From Pseudarcicella hirudinis (GTDB taxonomy: Bacteria > Bacteroidota > Bacteroidia > Cytophagales > Spirosomataceae), in NCBI RefSeq assembly GCF_900115665.1, contig NZ_FOXH01000008.1, positions 62,001 through 126,000 of the forward strand: DNA of 64,000 nucleotides. Direction: 5' to 3'. The position numbers and the translations under genes were made by a program. How positions within the stretch are numbered: position 1 is the first letter of the stretch; each line of letters begins with the position of its first letter. Positions 8,037-17,361 of this stretch are shown in pieces. The notes under the pieces are model-generated. The model saw only the letters and a program-made list of their open reading frames with translations. It was not told where the DNA came from and did not search any database.

Positions 8037-11000
8037 ATGAAAAAAAAACAATTACTTAACAGCCAGAGAAGGTTGAAAACAGGCAGTGTTTTCTTGCCTT
8101 TCAAACTCGCCTGCGTACTATTCACCTTTACAATACCAGCAATAAGCGAGGCTAATGCATCTTCTTTCCATAAAATAATTCTTGCCGATGGAAAAGTAAC
8201 CGGAAAAGTAACCGATTCAAACGGAGAAGGAATTCCGGGAGCCTCTATCAGGGTAAAAGGCACAGCTACGGGAACAACTACAGATGTGAACGGAAAATTT
8301 ATTCTGAATGCTCCTGCAAATGCTATTCTTGTTATTTCATCTGTCGGTTATGAAACACAGGAAATAGCTGTAAACAACAGAACAGACCTTTCCGTTGTAC
8401 TTGCCACCTCTTCAAAAGAGTTGGATCAGGTGATAGTAATCGGTTACGGTACACAAAGAAAATTAGATGTAACCGGAGCTGTAGCACAAATTAAAGGGGA
8501 TGAAATTTCTAAGCAGGCATCTACAAACCCGGTAAGTGCTTTACAGGGTAAAGTGGCAGGGGTGCAGATTACAAACTCCGGCGCACCTGGTGCTTCTCCT
8601 CAGATTCGTATTCGAGGACTGGGAACTGTTTATGGTAACCCGAATCCTCTTTATGTTGTTGACGGAGTCTGGTTTGACGATATCAGCTTCCTCAATCCGG
8701 CTGACATCGAAAATATCAGTGTTTTGAAAGATGCTTCTGCTCAGTCAATCTATGGTATCAGAGCTGCCAACGGAGTAGTCCTGATTTCAACCAAAAAAGG
8801 AAAGTCTGACCAGTCTTCGGTAACTTATAATGGTTTTGTAGGATATCAAAGGGTAACCAATCCGGTGCAAATGGCCAACGGAAAAGAATTTGCTACCATG
8901 ATCAGTGAGCTGGCTAACTATAATGGCGCTGTTCCTCCTGCTGAATATGATCCGGCAAAATATGGTCAGGGAACTGACTGGACACGTCAGATTCTGAGAG
9001 GAGCCATGATTAACAACCACCAGATCACAATGACCGGAGGTTCTGAGAAATCTACATATAACTTCTCTTTGGGTTACCTTAATCAGCAGGGGCTTGTACA
9101 GGGAAATGATTTCACAAGATATACTGCCCGTTTACAAAACGATTTCAATCTTTCAAAATACCTGAAAGTTGGTTATAATTTAACCGGAGCTGCCAATAAT
9201 TCAAATGATATTGATGAAGGAATTTTCCACCAGATTTATGCCGCAGCACCAATTGTTCCGGTACGCTATGCTGACGGAACCTACGGTGATCCGAGCGACT
9301 ACAATCTTGGTGACGGCGCCAATTTCAACCCGCAGGTTACTGTAGATTACTTCAATCAGAAAGCTAAGAAGTACAGATTGACCGGAAACATCTTTGCAGA
9401 CGTTAAATTCGCCAACCATTTTACCTTCCATACAAGTGTCGGCGGAGACTTCATTCAGACTGAAACTACTAAATATGATCCGGTTTATGCAGCTACACTG
9501 AAACAAAGAAGAACTGTAAGCTTACTGACACTTACCAGAACAGAAAACAGAAACTGGATTCTTGAAAATACCCTTACTTATGACAATGTTTTCAATAACG
9601 ATCATAGTGTAAAGGTACTTGTCGGACAATCAGCTCAGCGTTATCAGTATTACCAGTTAACCGGCTCTGCCCAGAATGTACCGAATACAAGCGAAGGTGA
9701 TTTTTACCTGAAATTAGGAAATGCTGTAGGAAGAGAATTAAAGGATGAAGGAGATCTTTCAACAGTAGCTTCTTACTTCGGACGGGTGAATTATGCATTC
9801 CAAAACCGTTATATGCTGAATGCTTCTTTAAGAGCAGATGGTTCTTCTAAATTCTACGGTGATCAGAGATGGGGCTTTTTCCCTTCTATTGGTGTAGGTT
9901 GGGTAATCAGTGAAGAAGCATTTATGAAAAACCAGACTACTTTCAACAATCTGAAAGTACGTGCAAGCTGGGGTAAAATCGGAAATGCTTCAGTTCCGTC
10001 AAGTCTTTCGGTATTGCGTGTGGCTCAGGATCCTTACTTAACTGCTATTTATGGCGGCGTGGCTAATACCGGTGCAAGTATCAACTCTATTGTACCTCCG
10101 ACTACCTTTTGGGAAAGAGGTGTGGGAACTGACATTGGTATCGAAGCTGCTTTTATGAATAACAGATTAACCATTGATGCTGATTATTACAATAAAAAGA
10201 CTGAATTAGCCATTTTCGACATTCCCATTTTAGCTTCTGTAGGAACTAACTCAAGTAAAATCATTGGAAACCAGGCTGATCTTCAAAACCGCGGCGTAGA
10301 ATTGTCAATTAACTGGAAAGACAATATCTCTAAAGATTTATCTTTCTCAATCGGAGGTAATATTTCATACAATGACAACAAAGTACTTTCTGTAACAACC
10401 GGTGATAACCCGATTTACGGAGGTGGAGCAGCTTCAACAGGCGGTTCTTTCTCTACCCGTACAATTGCCGGACAGCCTATCGGTCAGTTCTTCGGTTATA
10501 TTGTTGACGGAATCTTCCAGAATAGTGCTGAGGTAGCTTCTTCTGCACAACCAAATGCAAAGCCCGGTGATTTCAAATACAGAGACATCAGCGGTCCTGA
10601 AGGCAAACCTGATGGAAAAATTGACGGACTTGACAGAGCGCCGATCGGTAATCCGAATCCAAAATACTCATACGGTATTAACACCAGCTGGAACTACAAA
10701 CAATTTGATTTAGCATTGGATTTTCAGGGTGTTGCCGGGGTTGACATTTACAATGCCAATTTAGGTTTACGTTTCGGTAACGAAAACTTCACAAAAGATT
10801 TCTATGACCACCGCTGGCATGGAGAAGGCACTTCAAATACCTATCCTTCTGCAAATATTGGTGGCGGAGATAACTATAAGCCAAACTCATTCTTTGTAGA
10901 AGACGGAAGTTATTTCCGAGTGAGAAATATCCAGTTAGGCTATACACTTCCTCAAAGACTGGTTGAGAAGATGAGAATCAAAAAACTGAGAGTTTATGCC

Positions 11001-11180
11001 AATGCTCAAAATGCGCTGAACTTCTTTAAATACAAAGGATTTTCTCCTGAAATCGTAGGTTCATTTAAAAACAACGGAAACGTTAAAGCCAATTCTGATG
11101 CCAACATTAATTCAGGTATTGACACCAATGTTTATCCGATGTTCGCTACCTACAACGTCGGTGTTAATGTTACTTTCTAA
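8037..11180 (+). CDS. SusC/RagA-family TonB-dependent outer-membrane transporter
   Basis: The frame extends to a TTG at 8016, but the ATG at 8037 directly precedes the lysine-rich signal peptide and is preferred, giving 1047 residues. Order: signal peptide (to about 42), carboxypeptidase-D regulatory-like domain (about 51-123, 'GKVTDSNGEGIPGASIRVKG'), TonB-box-like 'DQVIVIGYGT' near 130, plug domain ('GVQITNSGAPGASPQIRIRG'), then a 22-strand-type barrel ending in a terminal phenylalanine ('NVGVNVTF'). It imports oligosaccharide across the outer membrane using TonB energy, with the SusD lipoprotein as lid. It lies between the first GH144 gene and susD in the same direction. Confidence 0.95.
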   Translation: MKKKQLLNSQRRLKTGSVFLPFKLACVLFTFTIPAISEANASSFHKIILADGKVTGKVTDSNGEGIPGASIRVKGTATGTTTDVNGKFILNAPANAILVISSVGYETQEIAVNNRTDLSVVLATSSKELDQVIVIGYGTQRKLDVTGAVAQIKGDEISKQASTNPVSALQGKVAGVQITNSGAPGASPQIRIRGLGTVYGNPNPLYVVDGVWFDDISFLNPADIENISVLKDASAQSIYGIRAANGVVLISTKKGKSDQSSVTYNGFVGYQRVTNPVQMANGKEFATMISELANYNGAVPPAEYDPAKYGQGTDWTRQILRGAMINNHQITMTGGSEKSTYNFSLGYLNQQGLVQGNDFTRYTARLQNDFNLSKYLKVGYNLTGAANNSNDIDEGIFHQIYAAAPIVPVRYADGTYGDPSDYNLGDGANFNPQVTVDYFNQKAKKYRLTGNIFADVKFANHFTFHTSVGGDFIQTETTKYDPVYAATLKQRRTVSLLTLTRTENRNWILENTLTYDNVFNNDHSVKVLVGQSAQRYQYYQLTGSAQNVPNTSEGDFYLKLGNAVGRELKDEGDLSTVASYFGRVNYAFQNRYMLNASLRADGSSKFYGDQRWGFFPSIGVGWVISEEAFMKNQTTFNNLKVRASWGKIGNASVPSSLSVLRVAQDPYLTAIYGGVANTGASINSIVPPTTFWERGVGTDIGIEAAFMNNRLTIDADYYNKKTELAIFDIPILASVGTNSSKIIGNQADLQNRGVELSINWKDNISKDLSFSIGGNISYNDNKVLSVTTGDNPIYGGGAASTGGSFSTRTIAGQPIGQFFGYIVDGIFQNSAEVASSAQPNAKPGDFKYRDISGPEGKPDGKIDGLDRAPIGNPNPKYSYGINTSWNYKQFDLALDFQGVAGVDIYNANLGLRFGNENFTKDFYDHRWHGEGTSNTYPSANIGGGDNYKPNSFFVEDGSYFRVRNIQLGYTLPQRLVEKMRIKKLRVYANAQNALNFFKYKGFSPEIVGSFKNNGNVKANSDANINSGIDTNVYPMFATYNVGVNVTF

Positions 11181-11208
11181 GTTTTCATGAATTAGACGGA
11201 CATTAAAA

Positions 11209-11226
11209 TTTGTCTTTTCTGACAAA
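11209..11226 (+). other. Small stem-loop between susC and susD
   Basis: A 6-bp perfect stem (11209-11214 with 11221-11226) with a T-rich loop in the 75-nt gap. It could affect processing or relative expression of the two messages. Weak structure, so only a candidate. Confidence 0.25.
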
Positions 11227-11255
11227 AAATCTTTAAAACATTTAAGAATATTACG

Positions 11256-12746
11256 ATGAAAAAATATCATAATACTATAAATCTCTTACAAAAGGTGAAA
11301 TGGGTTGTCCCTTCCGTTTCTCTCTTTATTCTGGCTGGTTGCCAAAGCAGCTTCCTGGATGTTCCTCCGCAGGGACAACAATCAAGCGAAGCTTTCTGGA
11401 AAAATGAAGCAGATGCTACCAAAGCAGTAAATGCTATGTATGCCAACCTTCGTGAATGGAAAAATGTAGCCTTTGCTCCGGTGGCTGTTGAAAGCGTTGG
11501 TTCAGATGATACAGAAAAAGGCAGCAGCGCCAGTGATGCCACTTTCTTCAACAAATTTGACACGTTTACCGCAAGTTCAACTGAAGGACAATTAGGTGAT
11601 TTCTGGGGAGGTCAATACCAGAACATCAACTTCGCCAATCAGGTTTTAGATAACATTCCGGCGATTTCAATGGATGCAAATCTTAAATCACGCTATTTAG
11701 CTGAAGCAAAATTTATCAGAGCTTATGCTTATTTCAGACTGGTAAGAGCTTTTGGCGATGTTCCTTTGAGATTACATGTGCCTAAAAATGCTTCAGAATA
11801 TAATATTCCGAGAACACCGAAAGCGCAGATCTGGGCTGCAATTGAACAGGATCTGAAAGACGCAGCTGCTGTATTGCCACAATCTTATGGTGCAGCTGAT
11901 GTAGGCAGAGCGACTAAAGGTGCCGCCCTGGCTCTTAATGCTAAAGTAGCTATGTATCAGAAGAAATGGAGCGATGTACTGGCACTTACCAATCAGGTAA
12001 TGGGACTTGGATATGCATTGTTTCCGAATTATGAGCAATTATTCAGAATCCAGAATGAAAACAGCTCTGAGTCTGTTTTTGAAATTCAGTGTAAGCTTAT
12101 TTTAGGAAATCCGGATGCTTCAAACTCACAATATTCTCAAATTCAGGGTGTAAGAGCTTCTGTTGGAGGCGGTTGGGGATTCAATACTCCTACGCAAAGC
12201 CTGGTTGATGAATATGAAGATGGAGACCCGAGAAAAGATGCAACGATTATCTTCAGAGGAGAAACAACTCCTGAAGGTGACGTCATTCCGGCTGCCGGAG
12301 ATAATCCGATGTACAATCAAAAATCATATGTTCCTTTCAGTCTGTATGTTTCGGGCTATAATGAAGGGGCTGAACAGAATATCCGTGTCATCCGTTATGC
12401 TGAGGTATTGCTAATGAATGCTGAAGCTGCCAATGAATTAGGAAATTCAGCGCAGGCTCTGACCTCATTAAACGCTGTTCGTGCCAGAGCAAGAGGCGGT
12501 AAAGCAGGTATTCTCCCTGATGTAATTACTACAGATCAGGCAAAACTTCGTGCAGCGGTTTATCATGAAAGAAGAGTGGAATTAGCCATGGAATTTGATC
12601 GTTTCTTCGACGTAATCCGTCAGGGACGTGGTGCTGCAGTTTTTGGTCCTAAAGGATTTAAAGAAGGCAGAAATGAAGTATGGCCGATTCCTCAGACTGA
12701 AATCGATTTAAGTGCCGGTTTATTGAAACAAAATGCCGGCTATTAA
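11256..12746 (+). CDS. SusD/RagB-family surface glycan-binding lipoprotein
   Basis: 496 residues with a lipoprotein signal ending 'LFILAGC-Q' (Cys29). The N-terminus continues 'SSFLDVPPQGQQSSEAFWKN', the classic RagB/SusD opening. Later 'LAEAKFIRAYAYFRLVRAFG' and 'VIRYAEVLLMNAEAANELG' are the TPR-like helices that dock on SusC. The C-terminal 'YHERRVELAMEFDRFFDVIR' and 'VWPIPQTEID' are near-invariant in the family. It binds the glycan at the cell surface and hands it to SusC. The next gene begins 26 nt after the stop. Confidence 0.97.
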   Translation: MKKYHNTINLLQKVKWVVPSVSLFILAGCQSSFLDVPPQGQQSSEAFWKNEADATKAVNAMYANLREWKNVAFAPVAVESVGSDDTEKGSSASDATFFNKFDTFTASSTEGQLGDFWGGQYQNINFANQVLDNIPAISMDANLKSRYLAEAKFIRAYAYFRLVRAFGDVPLRLHVPKNASEYNIPRTPKAQIWAAIEQDLKDAAAVLPQSYGAADVGRATKGAALALNAKVAMYQKKWSDVLALTNQVMGLGYALFPNYEQLFRIQNENSSESVFEIQCKLILGNPDASNSQYSQIQGVRASVGGGWGFNTPTQSLVDEYEDGDPRKDATIIFRGETTPEGDVIPAAGDNPMYNQKSYVPFSLYVSGYNEGAEQNIRVIRYAEVLLMNAEAANELGNSAQALTSLNAVRARARGGKAGILPDVITTDQAKLRAAVYHERRVELAMEFDRFFDVIRQGRGAAVFGPKGFKEGRNEVWPIPQTEIDLSAGLLKQNAGY

Positions 12747-12771
12747 TTCTTCAACATTTAAAATCGGAATT

Positions 12772-13605
12772 ATGAAAAATATAAAAAATAGTTTATTTCT
12801 TGCAGGAGTGTTGGGAAGCGGACTCATCCTCAGCTCTTGTTATGAGAAATTTGATGAAAAAAGCTACGCTCCTTCTATAAGCATCGGTGGATTTACCAGT
12901 ACAAAAGATATAGCACCTTCAAATCTGGTAGGATACTGGTCTTTTGACAACAATTATATTGATGCCGTTTCAAACACTGCCGGAGAAAACAGCGGAACAA
13001 GTTTCGTTCCCGGCATAAAAGGAAATGCGATTCAGGGTGCTGACAAAAAATATGTAGTGTCGAACGTTTCACCTGCGGTTCAGAATCTGAAAAGTTTTAC
13101 AGTTACAACATGGGTAAATACTCCTCAGAATACCAAAGGGATTGTAGGGCTTCTGGATATCGCAAATCCTGATTCATTTTGGGGAAATCTTACCATTTTT
13201 CTTGAAAATGGTTCCACTGACACCAAAGGTTTGCTGAAAATCCATGTAAATAATAACGGAACTGATGCCTGGCTTGGAAATTATGACCTGAATAATTTCT
13301 GGAATACCTGGACAAGTATCGGAGTCTCCTATGATGAAACCAGCTCCACTTTTAAGGTATTTGTGAATGGTAATAAAATTGCCACACAGGTTGTAAAAGG
13401 ATTTGGTGCTATCAAATTCCAGAAACCAACCAGAATGGTATTCGGAACTGTACAATTCCAGACTTCTCCAAGCCTTAATAACGGAACGAGTCAGGATTGG
13501 GCCAGTTATTTAACCGGACAGCTTGATGAGGTCAGAATTTACAACAAAGCGTTGAGCGAAAGCGAAGTAAATGCTTTGGTAAAACTGGAAGGCCGCGGAA
13601 AATAA
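12772..13605 (+). CDS. LamG/concanavalin-like surface lipoprotein, likely glycan-binding
   Basis: 277 residues from the ATG at 12772. An in-frame ATG at 12733 overlaps susD and would place 13 polar residues before the signal peptide, so it is rejected. Lipobox 'LILSSC-Y' (Cys23). One laminin-G-3 fold follows: 'LVGYWSFDNNYIDAV' opens it and 'LTGQLDEVRIYNKALSESEV' closes it, the typical first and last strands. The position directly after susD is where surface glycan-binding proteins sit in PULs. No catalytic residues are evident. A terminator follows. Confidence 0.85.
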   Translation: MKNIKNSLFLAGVLGSGLILSSCYEKFDEKSYAPSISIGGFTSTKDIAPSNLVGYWSFDNNYIDAVSNTAGENSGTSFVPGIKGNAIQGADKKYVVSNVSPAVQNLKSFTVTTWVNTPQNTKGIVGLLDIANPDSFWGNLTIFLENGSTDTKGLLKIHVNNNGTDAWLGNYDLNNFWNTWTSIGVSYDETSSTFKVFVNGNKIATQVVKGFGAIKFQKPTRMVFGTVQFQTSPSLNNGTSQDWASYLTGQLDEVRIYNKALSESEVNALVKLEGRGK

Positions 13606-13624
13606 TTTCCTGATTACAGATTTG

Positions 13625-13660
13625 AAAGAGGTTGCCGCTTAAAGCAACCTCTTTTATTTT
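13625..13660 (+). terminator. Intrinsic terminator inside the PUL
   Basis: 11-bp perfect stem (13625-13635 with 13644-13654), 8-nt loop, then a T-rich tract. It follows the LamG gene and precedes the second GH144 gene by 23 nt, so downstream genes depend on read-through or another promoter. Confidence 0.85.
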
Positions 13661-13683
13661 AACTACTTCTACTTTTTGAAAAA

Positions 13684-15357
13684 ATGAAGTCTCCATTCCT
13701 TTTAATTAGTTTTTTGATCAGTTCTTTTCTGTTTTCCTGCAAAAAAGATCCGGTTGATAATCCGCAACCTCCTGTTATACCCTCATCATTTAGTTTTAAT
13801 ACCCTGAAAGTTGACGGAGTTTTTAATGGTTTTGACTATTCGAATGTCAGTCCTCAGCCTGTTTTAAAACTTTCCTTTAAAGCCCCCGTTAACCAGACTA
13901 CCATATCATCGGCTATTTTCTTCAGAGGAGAAAACGGAGCAGTTATTCCTTATATACAGACTTTCGAAAACGGCGATAGTACCATTGTTATTCAGCCTTC
14001 GACATCTTTAAGCCCGCTTACCAGGTTTATCGTTTCTGTAACCTCTGCACTTTTGTCGAAAGAAGGCGGAAAACTGCTTTCTCCCATTGCAGTCAATCTT
14101 ACTACGGATTTTGACAAATCAGACAAATTCCCTCAGATTTCCGACTCTTTACTACTTGATAAAGTCCAAAGACAAACTTTTAAATACTTTTGGGATTTCG
14201 GGCATCAGGTTTCGGGTATGGCAAGGGAACGAAATTCATCCGGAGACATCGTAACCACCGGAGGAACAGGTTTTGGCTTAATGGCAATCGTGGTTGGTAT
14301 TGAAAGGAAATTCATCAGTAAAAGTGAAGGATTGAGCAGAACAGGGAAAATTGTTTCATTTCTTCAGAATAATTGTCAAAAATACCATGGCGCTTTTCCG
14401 CACTGGTTAAATGGCTCCACAGGAGCTACGATCCCTTTCAGTACCAGGGATAATGCCGCTGATCTGGTTGAAACTTCTTATCTGATGCAAGGCTTGCTGA
14501 CAGTAAGACAGTACTTCAACAGTGCTACAGACACTCAGGAAATTAAACTCCGGGAACAAATTAATACCCTTTGGAAAAATGTAGAATGGTCATGGTTCAG
14601 GAAAAACAATGAAGATAAACTCTACTGGCATTGGTCGCCGGATTACAATTGGGATATGAATATGCCGGTAAGCGGCTGGAATGAAGCATTGATTACTTAT
14701 GTTCTGGCAGCCTCCTCTCCTGCTTTTTCTATTCCGAAATCAGTTTATGAAAACGGCTGGGCCAGAAATGGCTCTTTCTCAAACGGTAGCAGTTATTATG
14801 GCATTAAGCTGCCTTTGGGGCCAGCTAACGGAGGGCCTTTATTTTTCTCTCAATATTCGTTTCTGGGCATTAATCCCATCGGATTGAGTGATAAATACGC
14901 TGATTACTGGACGCAAAATGTGGCACATTCTCTCATCAATTACAATTATTGCAAAGCTAATCCCAAAAGCTATAATGGATACAGCGAAAACTGCTGGGGA
15001 CTTACAGCCAGTGACGACAATAACGGTTATGCCGCACATGAACCCAATAATGATTCCGGAGTCATCAGTCCGACTGCCGCCTTGTCCTCTTTTCCATATA
15101 CACCAAAGGAATCTATGCAGGCACTCCGCTTCTTCTACTATAAACTGGGAGATAAACTTTGGGGAGATTATGGTTTTTATGATGCCTTTAACCTCACAAA
15201 TATCTGGTTTGCCAATTCAACCCTTGCCATTGATCAGGGACCTCAGATTATCATGATTGAGAATTATCGCTCACAGTTACTCTGGAAACTTTTTATGAGC
15301 TGCCCGGAAATCAAAACCGGAATGAAAAATATTGGTTTCCAAAGCCCATATTTGTAA
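13684..15357 (+). CDS. GH144-type glucanase lipoprotein with N-terminal Ig-like domain
   Basis: 557 residues. Lipobox 'FLFSC-K' (Cys19) predicts a surface or periplasmic lipoprotein. Residues about 35-140 resemble a Big_5 bacterial Ig-like domain ('VLKLSFKAPVNQTTISSAIF'). The catalytic domain (about 150-555) shares blocks with the enzyme at 6414: 'TFKYFWDFGHQVSGMARERN', 'LYWHWSPDYNWDMNMP', 'ISPTAALSSFPYTP'. Lipid anchoring suggests this copy cuts polymer at the cell surface, while the soluble paralogue may act in the periplasm; the division of labour is inferred. It ends 72 nt before the GH43 gene. Confidence 0.85.
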   Translation: MKSPFLLISFLISSFLFSCKKDPVDNPQPPVIPSSFSFNTLKVDGVFNGFDYSNVSPQPVLKLSFKAPVNQTTISSAIFFRGENGAVIPYIQTFENGDSTIVIQPSTSLSPLTRFIVSVTSALLSKEGGKLLSPIAVNLTTDFDKSDKFPQISDSLLLDKVQRQTFKYFWDFGHQVSGMARERNSSGDIVTTGGTGFGLMAIVVGIERKFISKSEGLSRTGKIVSFLQNNCQKYHGAFPHWLNGSTGATIPFSTRDNAADLVETSYLMQGLLTVRQYFNSATDTQEIKLREQINTLWKNVEWSWFRKNNEDKLYWHWSPDYNWDMNMPVSGWNEALITYVLAASSPAFSIPKSVYENGWARNGSFSNGSSYYGIKLPLGPANGGPLFFSQYSFLGINPIGLSDKYADYWTQNVAHSLINYNYCKANPKSYNGYSENCWGLTASDDNNGYAAHEPNNDSGVISPTAALSSFPYTPKESMQALRFFYYKLGDKLWGDYGFYDAFNLTNIWFANSTLAIDQGPQIIMIENYRSQLLWKLFMSCPEIKTGMKNIGFQSPYL

Positions 15358-15429
15358 AATTTCAATAAAATCTTATACTTTACAAACTCTAATTAATCAT
15401 ACAAAGTATTTGATTTAACCTTACCTAAA

Positions 15430-17178
15430 ATGAAAAAACTGCTTTTTTTTATATTATTACTGGTCAGTACGTTTAAGCTGACAGCGCAGAAAAATCAGAC
15501 CTATTGCAACCCGATTAACCTGGATTATGGTTACTGCCCGATTCCGAATTTTTCAGAATGGGGGAAACACCGTGCAACCGCCGATCCGGTAATTACCATG
15601 TATAAAGGAGATTATTATCTGTTTTCAACGAATCAGTGGGGATATTGGTGGAGCAGTGATTTAGTAAACTGGAAATTTGTATCCCGCTCATTCCTAAAGC
15701 CTCAGCACAAAGTTTATGATGACCTCTGCGCTCCGGCAGTATGGGTTCAGGGAGATACTTTACTGGCCTTCGGCTCTACTTATTCAAAAGATTTCCCGAT
15801 ATGGATGAGCACTAATCCTAAAGCCAATGAATGGAAAGAAGCCATTCCAGCTTTGGAAATCGGAGGCTGGGATCCTGCATTTTTTGTAGATGATGATCGT
15901 AAATTGTACATGTACAATGGAAGCAGCAACCAATACCCGCTGTATGGTGTTGAAATGAACCGTAAAACTTTTCAGCCAATCGGGACCAGAAAAGAGCTTT
16001 TGCTATTGAATGATGAAAGATACGGCTGGCACAGATTTGGCGAACACCTGGACAACACCTTCCTGAAACCTTTTGTTGAAGGCGCATGGATGACCAAATA
16101 CAAGGGGAAATATTACCTTCAATATGGTGCTCCCGGAACAGAATTCAGTGGTTATGCCGACGGTGTAGCCGTTTCAGACAATCCGCTTGGCCCGTTTACA
16201 CACCAGTCTATGCCATTTAGTTATAAACCTGGTGGATTTGCAAAAGGTGCAGGACATGGCGCCACATTTACCGACAAATGGAACAATTACTGGCATATCA
16301 GTACTATTGTGATTTCGGTAAAAAACAATTTTGAAAGAAGGCTGGGACTTTGGCCTGCCGGATTTGACAAAGATGGTGTAATGTATTGTAACCAGGCATT
16401 CGGGGATTATCCTCACTATTTGCCCAATTCGGCCAATAATCCTCAGGATCCTTCTGCTTCCGGCTTTACAGGCTGGATGCTGCTTAATTATAACAAATCA
16501 GTTTTGGTTTCTTCTACTTACGGAAACTATCATGCCAATAATGCTACTGACGAAAATATTAAAACCTATTGGAGCGCATCAGGCGGAAACAAAGGAGAAT
16601 GGGTTCAGACTGATTTGGGAGCTATTTCAACCGTTAATGCCATCCAGATAAACTATGCCGATCAGGATGCTGAATTTTTAGGAAAACAGACCAATATCTA
16701 CCATCAGTATAAAATTTATGCTTCGGCCGACGGCAAAAAATGGGAGGTTCTGGTAGATAAAAGCACTAATAAAACTGATATTCCTCACGACTATGTAGAA
16801 CTTAATAAACCTGTTCAAACCCGATTCCTGAAACTGGAAAACATTCACGTTCCAACCGGAAAATTTGCGATCAGTGATTTTAGAATTTTTGGCAACGGAA
16901 ACGGAGCAAAACCTGATTCTGTATCAAATTTCATCGTACTCCGCACCGAAAACGACAAAAGAAGTGCCTGGTTGAAATGGAAACCTGTTGATAATGCCTA
17001 TGCTTACAACATTTATACAGGAATTGCTCCTGATAAACTTTATAATTGTATTATGGTACATAATGCCAACGATTACTGGTACAAAGGAATGGATAAAAAT
17101 ATGCCTTACTATTTCTGCATTGAAGCCATTAATGAAAATGGAGTTTCTGCCAAAACTGCTATCATGAAAGCAGAGTAA
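15430..17178 (+). CDS. GH43-like glycosidase with F5/8-C (discoidin) and FN3 domains
   Basis: 582 residues with a signal peptide ending near 'LTAQ'. The five-bladed GH43-type domain (about 24-330) shows the three expected acidic residues: Asp52 in 'ATADPVI', Asp148 in 'GGWDPAFFVDDD' and Glu217 in 'FVEGAW'. An F5/8 type C carbohydrate-binding domain follows (about 340-487, 'TYWSASGGNKGEWVQTDLGA') and then an FN3-like domain to the end. GH43 enzymes usually act on arabinose, xylose or galactose linkages, so here it may remove side chains or act on another substrate. It is the last PUL gene. Confidence 0.82.
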   Translation: MKKLLFFILLLVSTFKLTAQKNQTYCNPINLDYGYCPIPNFSEWGKHRATADPVITMYKGDYYLFSTNQWGYWWSSDLVNWKFVSRSFLKPQHKVYDDLCAPAVWVQGDTLLAFGSTYSKDFPIWMSTNPKANEWKEAIPALEIGGWDPAFFVDDDRKLYMYNGSSNQYPLYGVEMNRKTFQPIGTRKELLLLNDERYGWHRFGEHLDNTFLKPFVEGAWMTKYKGKYYLQYGAPGTEFSGYADGVAVSDNPLGPFTHQSMPFSYKPGGFAKGAGHGATFTDKWNNYWHISTIVISVKNNFERRLGLWPAGFDKDGVMYCNQAFGDYPHYLPNSANNPQDPSASGFTGWMLLNYNKSVLVSSTYGNYHANNATDENIKTYWSASGGNKGEWVQTDLGAISTVNAIQINYADQDAEFLGKQTNIYHQYKIYASADGKKWEVLVDKSTNKTDIPHDYVELNKPVQTRFLKLENIHVPTGKFAISDFRIFGNGNGAKPDSVSNFIVLRTENDKRSAWLKWKPVDNAYAYNIYTGIAPDKLYNCIMVHNANDYWYKGMDKNMPYYFCIEAINENGVSAKTAIMKAE

Positions 17179-17224
17179 GGGTAGAAAATCTGAAAACTTA
17201 AGACTTAACTTTTCATCTCATCAG

Positions 17225-17256
17225 GGAGTCTTTCCGCAAGGATTGACTCCTTTTTT
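17225..17256 (+). terminator. Terminator ending the PUL
   Basis: Outer 6-bp stem (17225-17230 with 17245-17250) with a small internal loop and a short inner CC/GG pair, followed by six T residues. Confidence 0.7.
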
Positions 17257-17361
17257 ATCAGCGATCGTTTTAAACCATAAGATTCTTCTTTTCTTTTAGA
17301 CTAAGCCCTGTTCACTTTCCCTGATTTTTTTGCAAATTCGCCAAAAACCGACTGAAAACTG

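Noticed and set aside
12733-12771. An upstream ATG for the LamG lipoprotein, overlapping susD
   Set aside because: It would put 13 polar residues before the lipoprotein signal; the ATG at 12772 gives a proper signal peptide.
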